Positions 33,757 to 45,500 of a stretch of DNA of 64,000 nucleotides are shown here, piece after piece. Positions within the stretch are counted from its first letter, which is position 1; each line of letters opens with the position of its first letter. The notes under the pieces were generated by a model. The model saw only the letters and a program-made list of their open reading frames with translations. It was not told the origin of the DNA and ran no database searches. The position numbers and the translations under genes are program-made. Origin of the DNA: Lutraria lutraria (taxonomy: Eukaryota; Mollusca; Bivalvia; Venerida; Mactridae); the NCBI GenBank assembly GCA_964023205.1, contig OZ026840.1, positions 11,828,603 to 11,892,602 on the forward strand. The letters are read 5' to 3'.

Positions 33757-36700
33757 CTGGACAGAACCTACATCCTCCTGTATGCTAGCTGGACAGAACC
33801 TACGTCCTCCTGAAGGCTAGCTGGACAGAACCTACATCCTCATGGAGGCTAGCTGGACAGAACCTACATCCTCCTGTAGGCTAGCTGGACAGAACCTACA
33901 TCCTCCTGTATGCTAGCTGGACAGAACCTACATCCTCCTGGAGGCTAGCTGGACAGAACCTACATCCTCCTGGAGGCTAGCTGGACAGAACCTACATCCT
34001 CCTGTAGGCTAGCTGGATAGAACCTACATCCTCCTGTAGGCTAGCTGGACAGAACCTACATCCTCCTGTAGGCTAGCTGGACAGAACCTACATCCTCCTG
34101 GAGGCTAGCTGGACAGAACCTACATCCTCCTGTAGGCTAGCTGGACAGAACCTACATCCTCCTGGAGGCTAGCTGGACAGAACCTACATCCTCCTGGAGG
34201 CTAGCTGGACAGAACCTACATCCTCCTGTAGGCTAGCTGGATAGAACCTACATCCTCCTGTAGGCTAGCTGGACAGAACCTAAGTCCTCCTGGAGGCTAG
34301 CTGGACAGAACCTACGTCCTCCTGGAGGCTAGCTGGACAAAACCTACATCCTCATGGAGGCTAGCTGGACAGAACCTACATCCTCCTGTAGGCTAGCTGG
34401 ACAGAACCTACATCCTCCTGTAGGCTAGCTGGACAGAACCTACATCCTCCTGTAGGCTAGCTGGACAGAACCTATATCCTCCTGTAGGCTAGCTGGACAG
34501 AACCTATATCCTCCTGTAGGCTAGCTGGACAGAACCTACGTCCTCCTGGAGGCTAGCTGGACAGAACCTATATCCTCCTGGAGGCTAGCTGGACAGAACC
34601 TATATCCTCCTGTAGGCTAGCTGGACAGAACCTATATCCTCCTGGAGGCTAGCTGGATAGAACCTACATCCTCCTGTAGGCTAGCTGGACAGAACCTACA
34701 TCCTCCTGTAGGCTAGCTGGACAGAACCTATATCCTCCTGTAGGCTAGCTGGACAGAACCTACATCCTCCTGTAGGCTAGCTGGACAGAACCTACATCCT
34801 CCTGTATGCTAGCTGGACAGAACCTACATCCTCCTGGATGCTAGCTGGACAGAACCTACATCCTCCTGTAGGCTAGCTGCACAGAACCTACACCCTCCTG
34901 TAGGCTAGCTGGACAGAACCTACACCCTCCTGGAGGCTAGCTGGACAGAACCTACGTTCTCCTGGAGACTAGCTGGACAGAATCTACATCCTTCTGGAGG
35001 CTAGCTGGACAGAACCTACATCCTCCTTAGACAGAACCTACATCCTCCTGGATGCTAGCTGGACAGAACCTACGTCCTCCTATAGGCTAGCTGGACAGAA
35101 CCTACATCCTCCTAGAGGCTAGCTGGACAGAACCTACGTTTTCCTGTAGGCTAGCTGGACAGAACCTACATCCTCCTTAGACAGAACCTACATCCTCCTG
35201 TAGGCTAGCTGGACAGAACCTACATCCTCCTGTAGGCTAGCTGGACAGAACCTACATCCTCCTGTAGGCTAGCTGGACAGAACCTACATCCTCCTGTAGG
35301 CTAGCTGGACAGAACCTACGTCCTCCTGTAGGCTAACTGGACAGAACCTACGTTCTCCTGTAGGCTAGCTGGACAGAACCTACATCCTCCTGTAGGCTAG
35401 CTGGACAGAACCTACATCCTCCTGTAGGCCAGCTGGACAGAACCTACGTCCTCCTGTAGGCTAGCTGGACAGAACCTACATCCTCCTGTAGGCTAGCTGG
35501 ACAGAACCTACGTCCTCCTGTAGGCTAGCTGGACAGAACCTACGTCCTCCTGTAGGCTAGCTGGACAGAACCTACATCCTCCTGTAGGCTAGCTGGACAG
35601 AACCTACGTCCTCCTGTAGGCTAGCTGGACAGAACCTACATCCTCCTGTAGGCTAGCTGGACAGAACCTACATCCTCCTGTAGGCTAGCTGGACAGAACC
35701 TACGTCCTCCTGTAGGCTAGCTGGACAGAACCTACGTCCTCCTGTAGGCTAGCTGGACAGAACCTACGTCCTCCTGTAGGCTAGCTGGACAGAACCTACG
35801 TCCTCCTGTAGGCTAGCTGGACAGAACCTACGTCCTCCTGTAGACTAGCTGGACAGAACCTACGTCCTCCTTAGACAGAACCTACATCCTCCTTAGACAG
35901 AACCTACATCCTCCTGTAGGCTAGCTGGACAGAACCTATATCCTCCTGTAGGCTAGCTGGACAGAACCTACATCCTCCTGTAGGCTAGCTGGATAGAACC
36001 TACATCCTCCTGTAGGCTAGCTGGACAGAACCTACGTTCTCCTGTAGGCCAACTGGACAGAACCTACATCCTCCTGTAGGCTAGCTGGACAGAACCTACA
36101 TCCTCCTGTAGGCTAGCTGGACAGAACCTACATCCTCCTGTAGGCTAGCTGGACAGAACCTACATCCTCCTGTAGGCTAGCTGGACAGAACCTACATCCT
36201 CCTGTAGGCTAGCTGGACAGAACCTACATCCTCCTGTAGACTAGCTGGACAGAACCTACATCCTCCTGTAGGCTAGCTGGACAGAACCTACGTCCTCCTG
36301 TAGGCTAGCTGGACAGAACCTACATCCTCCTGTAGGCAAGCTGGACAGAACCTACGTCCTCCTGTAGGCTAGCTGGACAGAACCTACATCCTCCTGGAGG
36401 CTAGCTGGACAGAACCTACGTCCTCCTGGAGGCTAGCTGGACAGAACCTACATCCTCCTGTAGGCTAGCTGGACAGAACCTACATCCTCTTGTAGGCTAG
36501 CTGGACAGAACCTACGTCCTCCTGGAGGCTAGCTGGACAGAACCTACATCCTCCTGTAGGCTAGCTGGATAGAACCTACATCCTCCTGTAGGCTAGCTTG
36601 ACAGAACCTACGTCCTCCTGGAGGCTAGCTGGACAGAACCTACGTCCTCCTGTAGGCTAGCTGGACAGAACCTACATCCTCCTTAGACAGAACCTACATC

Positions 36701-37120
36701 CTCCTGTAGGCTAGCTGGACAGAACCTACATCCTCCTGTAGGCTAGCTGGACAGAACCTACATCCTCCTGTAGGCTAGCTGGACAGAACCTACATCCTCC
36801 TGTAGGCTAGCTGGACAGAACCTACATCCTCCTGTAGGCTAGCTGGACAGAACCTACATCCTCCTGTAGGCTAGCTGGATAGAACCTACATCCTCCTGTA
36901 GGCTAGCTGGACAGAACCTACGTTCTCCTGTAGGCTAGCTGGACAGAACCTACATCCTCCTGTAGGCTAGCTGGACAGAACCTACATCCTCCTGTAGGCT
37001 AGCTGGACAGAACCTACATCCTCCTGTAGGCTAGCTGGACAGAACCTACATCCTCCTGTAGGCTAGCTGGACAGAACCTACATCCTCCTGTAGGCTAGCT
37101 GGACAGAACCTACATCCTCC
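33757..37120. repeat. Minisatellite array 3, 32-bp unit, ~105 copies
   Basis: The unit is 'ctggacagaacctacatcct' plus 'cctgtaggctag'. It contains a potential hairpin (CCTACA, loop TCCTCC, TGTAGG) and the palindrome GCTAGC. Main variants are 'cctggaggctag' (replacing the TGTAGG arm with TGGAGG, common on the left), 'ctacgtcct' and 'ctatatcct'. Five units are shortened to 22 bp by a 10-bp deletion giving 'cctccttagacag': 35009-35030, 35159-35180, 35853-35874, 35875-35896 and 36665-36686. The right third is the most homogeneous, suggesting recent expansion there. No ORF of note crosses it. Confidence 0.97.
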
Positions 37121-37831
37121 TACATAGCCAATACTATTCAGGGACTACTAGTATCATCCGACCTTGTTGATTCAATGACTTAATGCTTATTAACTATCTA
37201 AATTGTCTGTAGCAGGTCTAATAAATCCATAACATAGGGGTATTATACGCTCGAAGTCCTATAAGAATTTGAACTTCAGAGGGGAGAAAACAATTTTCAT
37301 ATGACCTCTAAAACACCAATTGATCATTATAAAATTTACACAAAAAAATCTATATGAAAGAACATTTATCACTTCAATTTACATACATTTTACAGAAACA
37401 ATTAAAGCCCCATTAGCTTTTTGGATGTTAAAATTAAAGTAGGTCTTGTTTTACGTAGAAAGATATCTTATCAGTGAAACTGACTTTTATTTGCAATAAA
37501 ACATTCCAAAATTTTATTTTTAATCATGGAGTACATATAGAAATATAGCACAGTATTATTTTCAATGATATTGCAAAAAATAAGAAAAGGCATTTGACAA
37601 CATTTTAAAGAGATGTGGCTAAAGAAAAGCATTATGAACATATTGTTTTAGAGTAAATGATAAACATTTCTTATATTTTACTATCATTTTACCTATTGTT
37701 CAGTATTACTAAATTCAAAAAGCTAATGGGCCATTGACAATGTAATGTAATAGCAGTGTAATTTCTATAATGACCCCCCCCCCCCCCCCGAAGAACATAA
37801 AGATATATGATGAACACACACTCTAGACATA
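37121..37831. other. AT-rich sequence with a C16 homopolymer
   Basis: No gene is recognised. A run of 16 C lies at 37774-37789, about 43 bp before the left end of the 1.1-kb TIR element. Confidence 0.6.
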
Positions 37832-37910
37832 AGCACCCAGTTGTATAAAAATTGCCTAATCTTAACCACTGGGCTAAATTTGAGGTTTGGTTCACCAAAA
37901 GTTAACCAGA

Positions 37911-37925
37911 AACAAGATGGCTGCC
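37911..37925 (+). promoter_or_regulatory. YY1-like motif in the TIR element
   Basis: 'caagatggctgccc' resembles the AAGATGGCGGC motif bound by YY1-type zinc-finger proteins. It sits just inside the left TIR. A single match can occur by chance. Confidence 0.2.
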
Positions 37926-38030
37926 CTTGTTGTGCCAAACGCTAGATAATCCAACAAGTAAATGGACAAACTGATGATATTGAAAGCGTCTACACTTGGG
38001 TTAACGTATCTGGCTTGGATAAAATCGCTA

Positions 38031-38061
38031 AAATAACGTAAAATGATATTTTACGTTATTT
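38031..38061. other. Perfect 14-bp hairpin
   Basis: AAATAACGTAAAAT and ATTTTACGTTATTT are separated by only three bases (gat). The stem is perfect. It is internal to the 1.1-kb TIR element. Confidence 0.85.
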
Positions 38062-38483
38062 ACAAAGATTAAATTTCGTACTCAAAAATGGTGTTTTATT
38101 GCGATAAATATTGTGCACCCCTTTATCGACTTTACCTTATCAGCGTTAAAGATCTCTAACGTAATGTGCATTGTATTGGTATGATATGATACTATTAATT
38201 CATTAATGACAAAAAATTGTTATAAAATCTCTTACTAGACATTAAACCTGGGCGTGGTTTCAATTATTGAACCGTAAACATAAGCGATTTTGATTGGCTA
38301 TCAAAATTGAAATGGGGTGCGTCAAATTCGTTGATTTCATGAGACGATAATGATCAGACACTTTAATTGTTAATTGCTCAGCTTAAAAAACACATTAGGT
38401 GTCATTTTCGAATTAACATTGCCGTCTTATTTGTTGACGGATTTCAAAGCGGTTTTCAGTATTTTGTAGCGGAAATGTTTATC

Positions 38484-38638
38484 CAGGGAATCGTGCCTCA
38501 GAATTTTGATACTTGTTTTCATTTTTTGTCTATGGAGTATTACGTAATAAACAGCGGGATTCTGGGTACGGAATTTCTTTAAAGTCAAATATTTAACGAA
38601 CGGAGTACTTTATCAAAAAACTGAGGCACGGTTCCCTG
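38484..38638. repeat. Inverted repeat, ~28-bp arms
   Basis: 'cagggaatcgtgcctcag' (38484-38501) pairs with 'ctgaggcacggttccctg' (38621-38638) with one mismatch. The match extends inward, after a two-base mismatch, through 'ttttgata'/'tatcaaaa'. The loop is about 100 bp. It lies inside the TIR element and may be a nested foldback element. Confidence 0.8.
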
Positions 38639-39158
38639 CTTTATATATTTATAGTCATTTTAAGGCTACTTGTTGTAATATATTCCTATATACATAGTAG
38701 TTATCGTTGCAATGCACTTTATACAGTGGGTTTATTTTAGTATATAATTATGGTTTAGTTTTCAAATCTATAAATTGGTGAAACTTGATTTGACCTGACA
38801 TCTAAGCCAGATACATTAAATCTTACTGAAAACAATTTCTTTTCAATTTTAACAATTGCTTTACCAAACTTAAAGTCCAACTTTTAATCCAACTTCAAAT
38901 TTAACCCAACGGTTAAAATTAACCGATATGTGTTGTATTGGGTGCCGACATATATTGGACAGGTTCTGTTTCGCTTGTATAACTAGTGCCACTACGTGCA
39001 GACTAAGATTCATGAGATGAACATGATGATATTAGACGTGAACTACAAGAATTACCTGTCTCCCATGGCGACATGGTATATCATTCTCTCTCCTGGTTAA
39101 TAATCTTATACCAATATTCATTTCTTGCCACTATGACACAAGATACAGTTCCCTTTAT

Positions 39159-39200
39159 TTACCATGACCAGACCAGACCAGACCAGACCGGACCAGACTG
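39159..39200 (+). repeat. Short CAGAC/CCAGA microsatellite
   Basis: 'accagaccagaccagaccgg' then 'accagactgg': a decayed pentanucleotide repeat. Confidence 0.8.
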
Positions 39201-39333
39201 GATTCTACGATGCATCACTATTCCATCTAAGAGATTCTTGCTGGAGTTTTATCAGGCGAATATTAACCTAGATCAGATCATTGAATGTATTTTATAGAGG
39301 TTGTCCGTTTGTCCACAATAAGCTTTTGTTTCA

Positions 39334-39600
39334 GTGGGTTTTACGCAATTTTTCAACAATATTTCAGTTGTATACGGCAGCCGGTTCACCTAACCAGATT
39401 CCTTGCCCCCCCCCCCCCTCCTCCCCGTTTTCTTACCAGTACTAACTTACCTATCCACGATGAGCCAACAGTTTCCACATACGGAGGAAAATCGACTTTC
39501 CCTTTTTGTCAAATTTTCAAAGAATGGTTTGACCTGGTGTCGCGAACGGGATTCTAACTCGAATAGCAACACGTTTGTACACAGTCATAGTACAGTATAA
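39334..39600 (-). mobile_element. tRNA-derived SINE with internal poly-C
   Basis: The minus strand reads from a B-box-like 'cgagttagaatcccgttc' (39544-39561) to a tail 'ctgaaatattgttgaaaaat' and 'tgcgtaaaacccact', the shared SINE 3' end. A run of 13 C on the + strand at 39406-39418 interrupts the body. The + strand ORFs over it (39285-39557, 39403-39600) are shadows. Confidence 0.75.
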
Positions 39601-39650
39601 GGCCATATGGTATTGTTTGGACAGGTACGTCGGTAAGCCATGTTGTCTAT

Positions 39651-39752
39651 TTTGTGTTATTCACATGGTACTGTAGCGTTTCTCTGTGATTGTTTAAGTG
39701 TCTTGTGTTATTCATGTGGTGCTGTAGCGTTTTTTGTGGTTGTTTAGTGTCT
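39651..39752 (+). repeat. Tandem duplication, ~51-bp unit, 2 copies
   Basis: 'tgtgttattca' starts the units at 39653 and 39704. Both continue through 'tggt(a/g)ctgtagcgttt' and 'tgtttaagtgtc' or 'tgtttagtgtc'. The second copy has small deletions. Confidence 0.8.
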
Positions 39753-39849
39753 TAATTTGCTATGATGGTTTATTGTTGGATATGCAAATGTATATTCAAT
39801 GTGATATAGATATGTTTGTGTCATTTCACTGGAATTCAGTATAATTGGC

Positions 39850-39953
39850 AACTGAACGACCATTCATCTCACCATTGCCATCACTCGCTCGGTGTGCATG
39901 AATTTTGATGCGGACGAAAGTACTACGTTTTTCTATATCCACTATGCTATTGT
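39850..39953 (-). repeat. Anonymous dispersed repeat Y, copy 3 (inverted)
   Basis: On the minus strand it reads 'gtggatatagaaaaacgtag' and then 'ccgcatcaaaattcatgcac' and 'cgagtgatgg', matching the copies at 19938 and 57437. It also shares 'gtcgttcagtt' with the 57437 copy. Confidence 0.8.
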
Positions 39954-41059
39954 TAAACTAGTGCCCGTTGACCCATTCTATGTTGCGATGCAATTCTATG
40001 CAAATTCAGTTTCCATGAGTACTTTCCGTACTTATTTTTCTTAATAATTACATTTTGATAAAATCTGTACATGTCATATTTTATCGGTATTGCTAAATCC
40101 CAATGGACACATTCTTTGGAAGGAAGAAAGAACATAGTTTTTATCGAAGTATGTTCAATACTTTTACATCACTTGACGAACCATACATGTATCTATTAAA
40201 CATGTGCCGCTTATTTACATTTTGTGAAGGCAAAGCCATACATGTATTTACAAAATCCCAACTTAGAGACAAAGATATTTTGTTTGTTAAAAGGGGATAA
40301 ATGTACCCAACCGAAGATTTACAGGCTCGATATCTTACTGGGACATGGAACGTCTCTGTACGGTGGCATAAAAGGTCATAGGACATATTTTATATCTCAC
40401 GTATAAGGTATAATAGTGGCCACGCAATAAATAAGATATTTTCTATGTCTCCTTTATACCATCGTAACTTTAAGATAAAATAGAAATAAACTTCAAGGCA
40501 CCTACAGGGTAAAACAGTGCGAAAAATAATTGAAAAGTAATTAAAACAAAACATGGTTCGTGGAAGGTAGGACAAACTTCAATTAATTACAATGTTTAAC
40601 GAAGAAATGTTCAACGGCAGAAAAGGGGAAGCTAAATTTTAAAAAAGGAGATTGGGATAAAAGAAGGCGAATATTATTTAAACCATAAAATACACCACAA
40701 GAGTCGTATTACATGTCAGAATTTCTAGCTTACCGTGCCACAAATTGTGCATCTATCTATACGAGCCAATCCATCAGATACAACTGAATTCAGGAATTTA
40801 ATCAACAGAAATTGATTAAACTTGTATCTGTTCTTACTGATATGTTGTTTTGGTGTTGTTTGTTGTTGTAATTTAACGCTACAAGAACTCAAAAACACCA
40901 ATCTTAAAATCTGAATCATTAACACTTCAGCATATCTGTGTTGTACTGATGTCCATTGATACACCAGTACACAGGAGTCGTCATGTAGGTTTTATAATGC
41001 TCCTTGTAATGTTTTGTTTGTTTGGAGTTGGTTATATTGATAATCAATTAAATTTCACT
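39954..41059. other. AT-rich sequence without a recognised gene
   Basis: Several overlapping short ORFs on both strands, none with a recognisable motif. Confidence 0.4.
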
Positions 41060-41290
41060 TTGTTTCCTTTTGTGTTTTACGTCACACAAGCAGTCAGAAT
41101 AATGCTTTAACGGTGACAGAGGATCTTGGCTAATATCTCTAATAGATCCACCGACCTTTCTACCGTATTCTAGGTAGATAGCTGACTCAAACGTGGAAGT
41201 CATATGGTCCCGGGTAGGATTTGAACTAGTTAACAGCAAGGTAAGGCAAGGCAAATGAAAGGCTGTTGAATATATTCGACTATGGTGGGC
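41060..41290 (-). mobile_element. tRNA-derived SINE, diverged
   Basis: On the minus strand a B-box-like 'tagttcaaatcctacccgg' (41211-41229) is followed by a body with 'ggtcggtggatc' and a tail 'gtgtgacgtaaaacacaaaa'. The A-box part is degraded. The 81-codon minus-strand ORF here is a shadow. Confidence 0.65.
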
Positions 41291-41689
41291 CAATCATCAG
41301 ACTTATAGACTGGAGATCATCGATATCTTCAGTCTAAGACAAAACATTTACCTATGTATATCAACTGAAGGAAAACAAGGTGATGTCCCATGATATTCAA
41401 ACTGGCAAAGGAGGAAGGGGAATAAACAAAAATGAAACACAATATAAGATGCAAAGTTATTCCTTAGTGCATGTATGAAAGTCCCATAAGCTTATAAATG
41501 TATTGGTCCTAATAGTTCCTGTTTGTTCTATAACAGAGGAATCAGGCGTGTTTGCCTCTCGTGCATACTTTATAGCAAGAAAAAATGTTTCCAAAACCAC
41601 TATCGTATTTTTTTCAATATCATTGAAATAAATACTATTTATAGAACACCTGTGTTTTCCCGCAGTTATGCTATGCACACGTAGTAAAG

Positions 41690-41700
41690 TGACGTCACGC
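41690..41700. promoter_or_regulatory. CRE-like site TGACGTCA
   Basis: 'gtgacgtcacgcgc' contains a full CREB/ATF-type palindrome. It lies ~50 bp upstream of an 87-codon ORF (ATG 41744). A promoter role is speculative. Confidence 0.25.
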
Positions 41701-41743
41701 GCACTACATATTTCGAGTTTACAAAAGCAAAAATCACAGTGAA

Positions 41744-42007
41744 ATGAGTGTTTTCAGACGAAAAAGGGCTGATTTCGTCGGTAATAATTATCTTGGGATG
41801 ATATCAGCAATTAAATGTTTTGCATATATTTTTCTAAAGCAAAAAGCTTATGGGGCTTTAGTAAATGATCCAAATTCATGTTCATTTTTTTCTGAGGAGT
41901 GTGTTACAATACACGTGCTTGTATTTTGGCATTATTGTTTCCAATTAAAGGTTTCTGTTGATTTTAAAGATTCCTCCTATAACCGACGTGATTCATGGCT
42001 GGTTTAA
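41744..42007 (+). CDS. 87-codon ORF, unrecognised
   Basis: It starts at ATG 41744 with 'gtgaaatga' context and ends at TAA. The N-terminus is basic (MSVFRRKRADFVG), followed by alternating hydrophobic and polar stretches with five Cys. A CRE-like palindrome lies just upstream. There is no domain, partner exon or repeat structure. It could equally be part of an unrecognised transposable element; coding status is doubtful. Confidence 0.15.
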   Translation: MSVFRRKRADFVGNNYLGMISAIKCFAYIFLKQKAYGALVNDPNSCSFFSEECVTIHVLVFWHYCFQLKVSVDFKDSSYNRRDSWLV

Positions 42008-42548
42008 AGTGTTCCAATCCTCAGTTGCACAATAACTACATGCACTAAATGGAATTTAACACTTTTATTGAACAGCTATGACGTGAGTTCAGACGATGTT
42101 CGATCGATTTTATTTTATTCATTGATTGTCGTAAATCAAGACAAACTGCATGGTACATCGTCATAACTTACACACCATAATTGATAGATGTCATATTGTA
42201 TAACATAAAAACTCTTTTGTTTTCTAAAACTCTGAATATTCCATTAGATATAAAAGACATACTATATTAAAGATTATTGCCCGGATGTCAATCTTTGAAG
42301 CAGTATTTGCTTCCTTGATTCGGTTCGAAAGGTTTACAAGTAAGAGAAAAAACATTATATGAGAAGGCTTTGTTTTAATCATTCACAGACCATCTAATTT
42401 TCAGTTAAGGAAATTCATTAAGTTCGGTCAATTTGTTTATTTGTTTCTTTTTATACAAAAATCGTTAGTTCAGATGTCTTTGTGGAAATGTTAAGTTGAT
42501 TATGGACAAAAACAAAAAGAATTCCTAGAAATAAAAAAAACTTAAAAA
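42008..42548. other. AT-rich sequence without a recognised gene
   Basis: Nothing can be supported. It grades into an A-rich run at the left border of the 35-bp array. Confidence 0.45.
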
Positions 42549-45500
42549 AAAACATCCACCGTCCCAAAAATACAACCTTCACCAAAACACCCACCGCCCC
42601 AAAAATACAACCTTCACCAAAACACCCACCGCCCCAAAAATACAACCTTCACCAAAACACCCACCGTCCCAAAAATACAACCTTCACCAAAACATCCTCC
42701 GTCCAAAAATACAACCTTCACCAAAACATCCACCGTCCCAAAACTACAACCTTCACCAAATCATCCACCGTCCCAAAAATACAACCTACACCAAAACATC
42801 CACCGCCCCAAAAATACAACCTTTACCAAAACACCCACCGTCCCAAAATACAACCTTCACCAAAACACCCACCGTCCCAAAAATACAACCTTCACAAAAA
42901 CATCCACCTTCCCAAAAATACAACCTTCACCAAAACATCCACCGTCCCAAAAATACAACCTTCACCAAATCATCCACCGTCCCAAAAATACAACCTTCAC
43001 CAAATCATCCACCGCCCCAAAAATACAACCTACACCAAAACATCCACCGTCCCAAAAATACAACCTTCACCAAAACATCCACCGTCCCAAAAATACAACC
43101 TTCACCAAAACATCCACCGTCCCAAAAATACAACCTTCACCAAAACATCCACCGTCCCAAAAATACAACCTTCACCAAATCATCCACCGTCCCAAAAATA
43201 CAACCTACACCAAATCATCCACCGTCCCAAAAATACAACCTTCACCAAATCATCCACCGCCCCAAAAATACAACCTACACCAAAACATCCACCGTCCCAA
43301 AAATACAACCTTCACCAAAACATCCACCGTCCCAAAAATACAACCTTCACCAAAACACCCACCGTCCCAAAAATACAACCTTCACCAAAACATCCACCGT
43401 CCCAAAAATACAACCTTCACCAAATCATCCACCGCCCCAAAAATACAACCTTCACCAAATCATCCACCGCCCCAAAAATACAACCTTCACCAAATCATCC
43501 ACCGTCCCAAAAATACAACCTTCACCAAATCATCCACCGTCCCAAAAATACAACCTTCACCAAATCATCCACCGCCCCAAAAATACAACCTACACCAAAA
43601 CATCCACCGTCCCAAAAATACAACCTTCACCAAAACATCCACCGTCCCAAAAATACAACCTTCACCAAAACACCCACCGTTCCAAAAATACAACCTTCAC
43701 CAAAACACCCACCGTCCCAAAAATACAACCTTCACCAAATCATCCACCGTCCCAAAAATACAACCTACACCAAAACATCCACCGCTCTAAAAATACAACC
43801 TTTACCAAAACACCCACCGTCCCAAAAGACAACCTTCACCAAAACATCCACCGTCCCAAAAATACAACCTTCACCAAAACATCCACCGTCCCAAAAATAC
43901 AACCTTCACCAAATCATCCACCGTCCCAAAAATACAACCTTCACCAAATCATCCACCGCCCCAAAAATACAACCTACACCAAAACATCCACCGTCCCAAA
44001 AATACAACCTTCTCCAAAACACCCACCGCCCCAAAAATACAACCTTCACCAAAACACCCACCGCCCCAAAAATACAACCTTCACCAAAACACCCACCGTC
44101 CCAAAAATACAACCTTCACCAAAACATCCTCCGTCCAAAAATACAACCTTCACCAAAACATCCACCGTCCCAAAACTACAACCTTCACCAAATCATCCAC
44201 CGTCCCAAAAATACAACCTACACCAAAACATCCACCGTCCCAAAATACAACCTTCACCAAAACACCCACCGTCCCAAAAATACAACCTTCACCAAAACAT
44301 CCACCTTCCCAAAAATACAACCTTCACCAAAACATCCACCGTCCCAAAAATACAACCTTCACCAAATCATCCACCGTCCCAAAAATACAACCTTCACCAA
44401 ATCATCCACCGCCCCAAAAATACAACCTACACCAAAACATCCACCGTCCCAAAAATACAACCTTCACCAAAACATCCACCGTCCCAAAAATACAACCTTC
44501 ACCAAAACATCCACCGTCCCAAAAATACAACCTTCACCAAAACATCCACCGTCCCAAAAATACAACCTTCACCAAATCATCCACCGTCCCAAAAATACAA
44601 CCTTCACCAAATCATCCACCGCCCCAAAAATACAACCTACACCAAAACATCCACCGTCCCAAAAATACAACCTTCACCAAAACATCCACCGTCCCAAAAA
44701 TACAACCTTCACCAAAACACCCACCGTCCCAAAAATACAACCTTCACCAAAACATCCACCGTCCCAAAAATACAACCTTCACCAAATCATCCACCGCCCC
44801 AAAAATACAACCTTCACCAAATCATCCACCGCCCGAAAAATACAACCTTCACCAAATCATCCACCGTCCCAAAAATACAACCTTCACCAAATCATCCACC
44901 GTCCCAAAAATACAACCTTCACCAAATCATCCACCGTCCCAAAAATACAACCTTCACCAAATCATCCACCGCCCCAAAAATACAACCTACACCAAAACAT
45001 CCACCGTCCCAAAAATACAACCTTCACCAAAACATCCACCGTCCCAAAAATACAACCTTCACCAAAACACCCACCGTCCCAAAAATACAACCTTCACCAA
45101 AACACCCACCGTCCCAAAAATACAACCTTCACCAAATCATCCACCGTCCCAAAAATACAACCTACACCAAAACATCCACCGCTCTAAAAATACAACCTTT
45201 ACCAAAACACCCACCGTCCCAAAATACAACCTTCACCAAAACATCCACCGTCCCAAAAATACAACCTTCACCAAAACATCCACCGTCCCAAAAATACAAC
45301 CTTCACCAAAACACCCACCGTCCCAAAAATACAACCTTCACCAAAACATCCACCGTCCCAAAAATACAACCTTCACCAAATCATCCACCGCCCTAAAAAT
45401 ACAACCTACACCAAAACATCCACCGTCCCAAAAATACAACCTTCACCAAAACATCCACCGTCCCAAAAATACAACCTTCACCAAAACACCCACCGTCCCA

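Larger units (their letters stand above)
37832..38946. mobile_element. ~1.1-kb non-autonomous DNA transposon with long imperfect TIRs
   Basis: The left end is AGCACCCAG at 37832 and the right end is TGGGTGCC ending at 38946. Read inward, both ends go from GCACCCA through a diverged stretch of equal length to 'ttaacc' and then 'tgggytaaatttgargtt', where 23 of 27 bases match. The TIRs are therefore about 60 bp. GACATA flanks both ends (37826-37831 and 38947-38952), consistent with a 6-bp target-site duplication. Inside lie a 14-bp perfect hairpin (38031-38061) and a second inverted repeat (38484-38511 with 38611-38638). No transposase is encoded; the ORF at 38367-38582 has no ATG start. Superfamily not assigned. 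Confidence 0.7.

Noticed and set aside
37774..37789. C16 run as a G4 or regulatory element
   Set aside because: A simple homopolymer prone to sequencing error; nothing else supports a role.
38367..38582. 71-codon ORF with hydrophobic peptide
   Set aside because: No ATG start, and it lies inside a non-autonomous TIR element across an inverted repeat.
39285..39600. Overlapping + strand ORFs of 90 and 65 codons
   Set aside because: Both lie on a minus-strand SINE and owe their proline runs to a C13 tract.
43906..44112. Gly/Phe/Trp-rich minus-strand ORF
   Set aside because: A translation of the 35-bp unit, whose frame rotates every unit. The ORF ends at the first unit variant.
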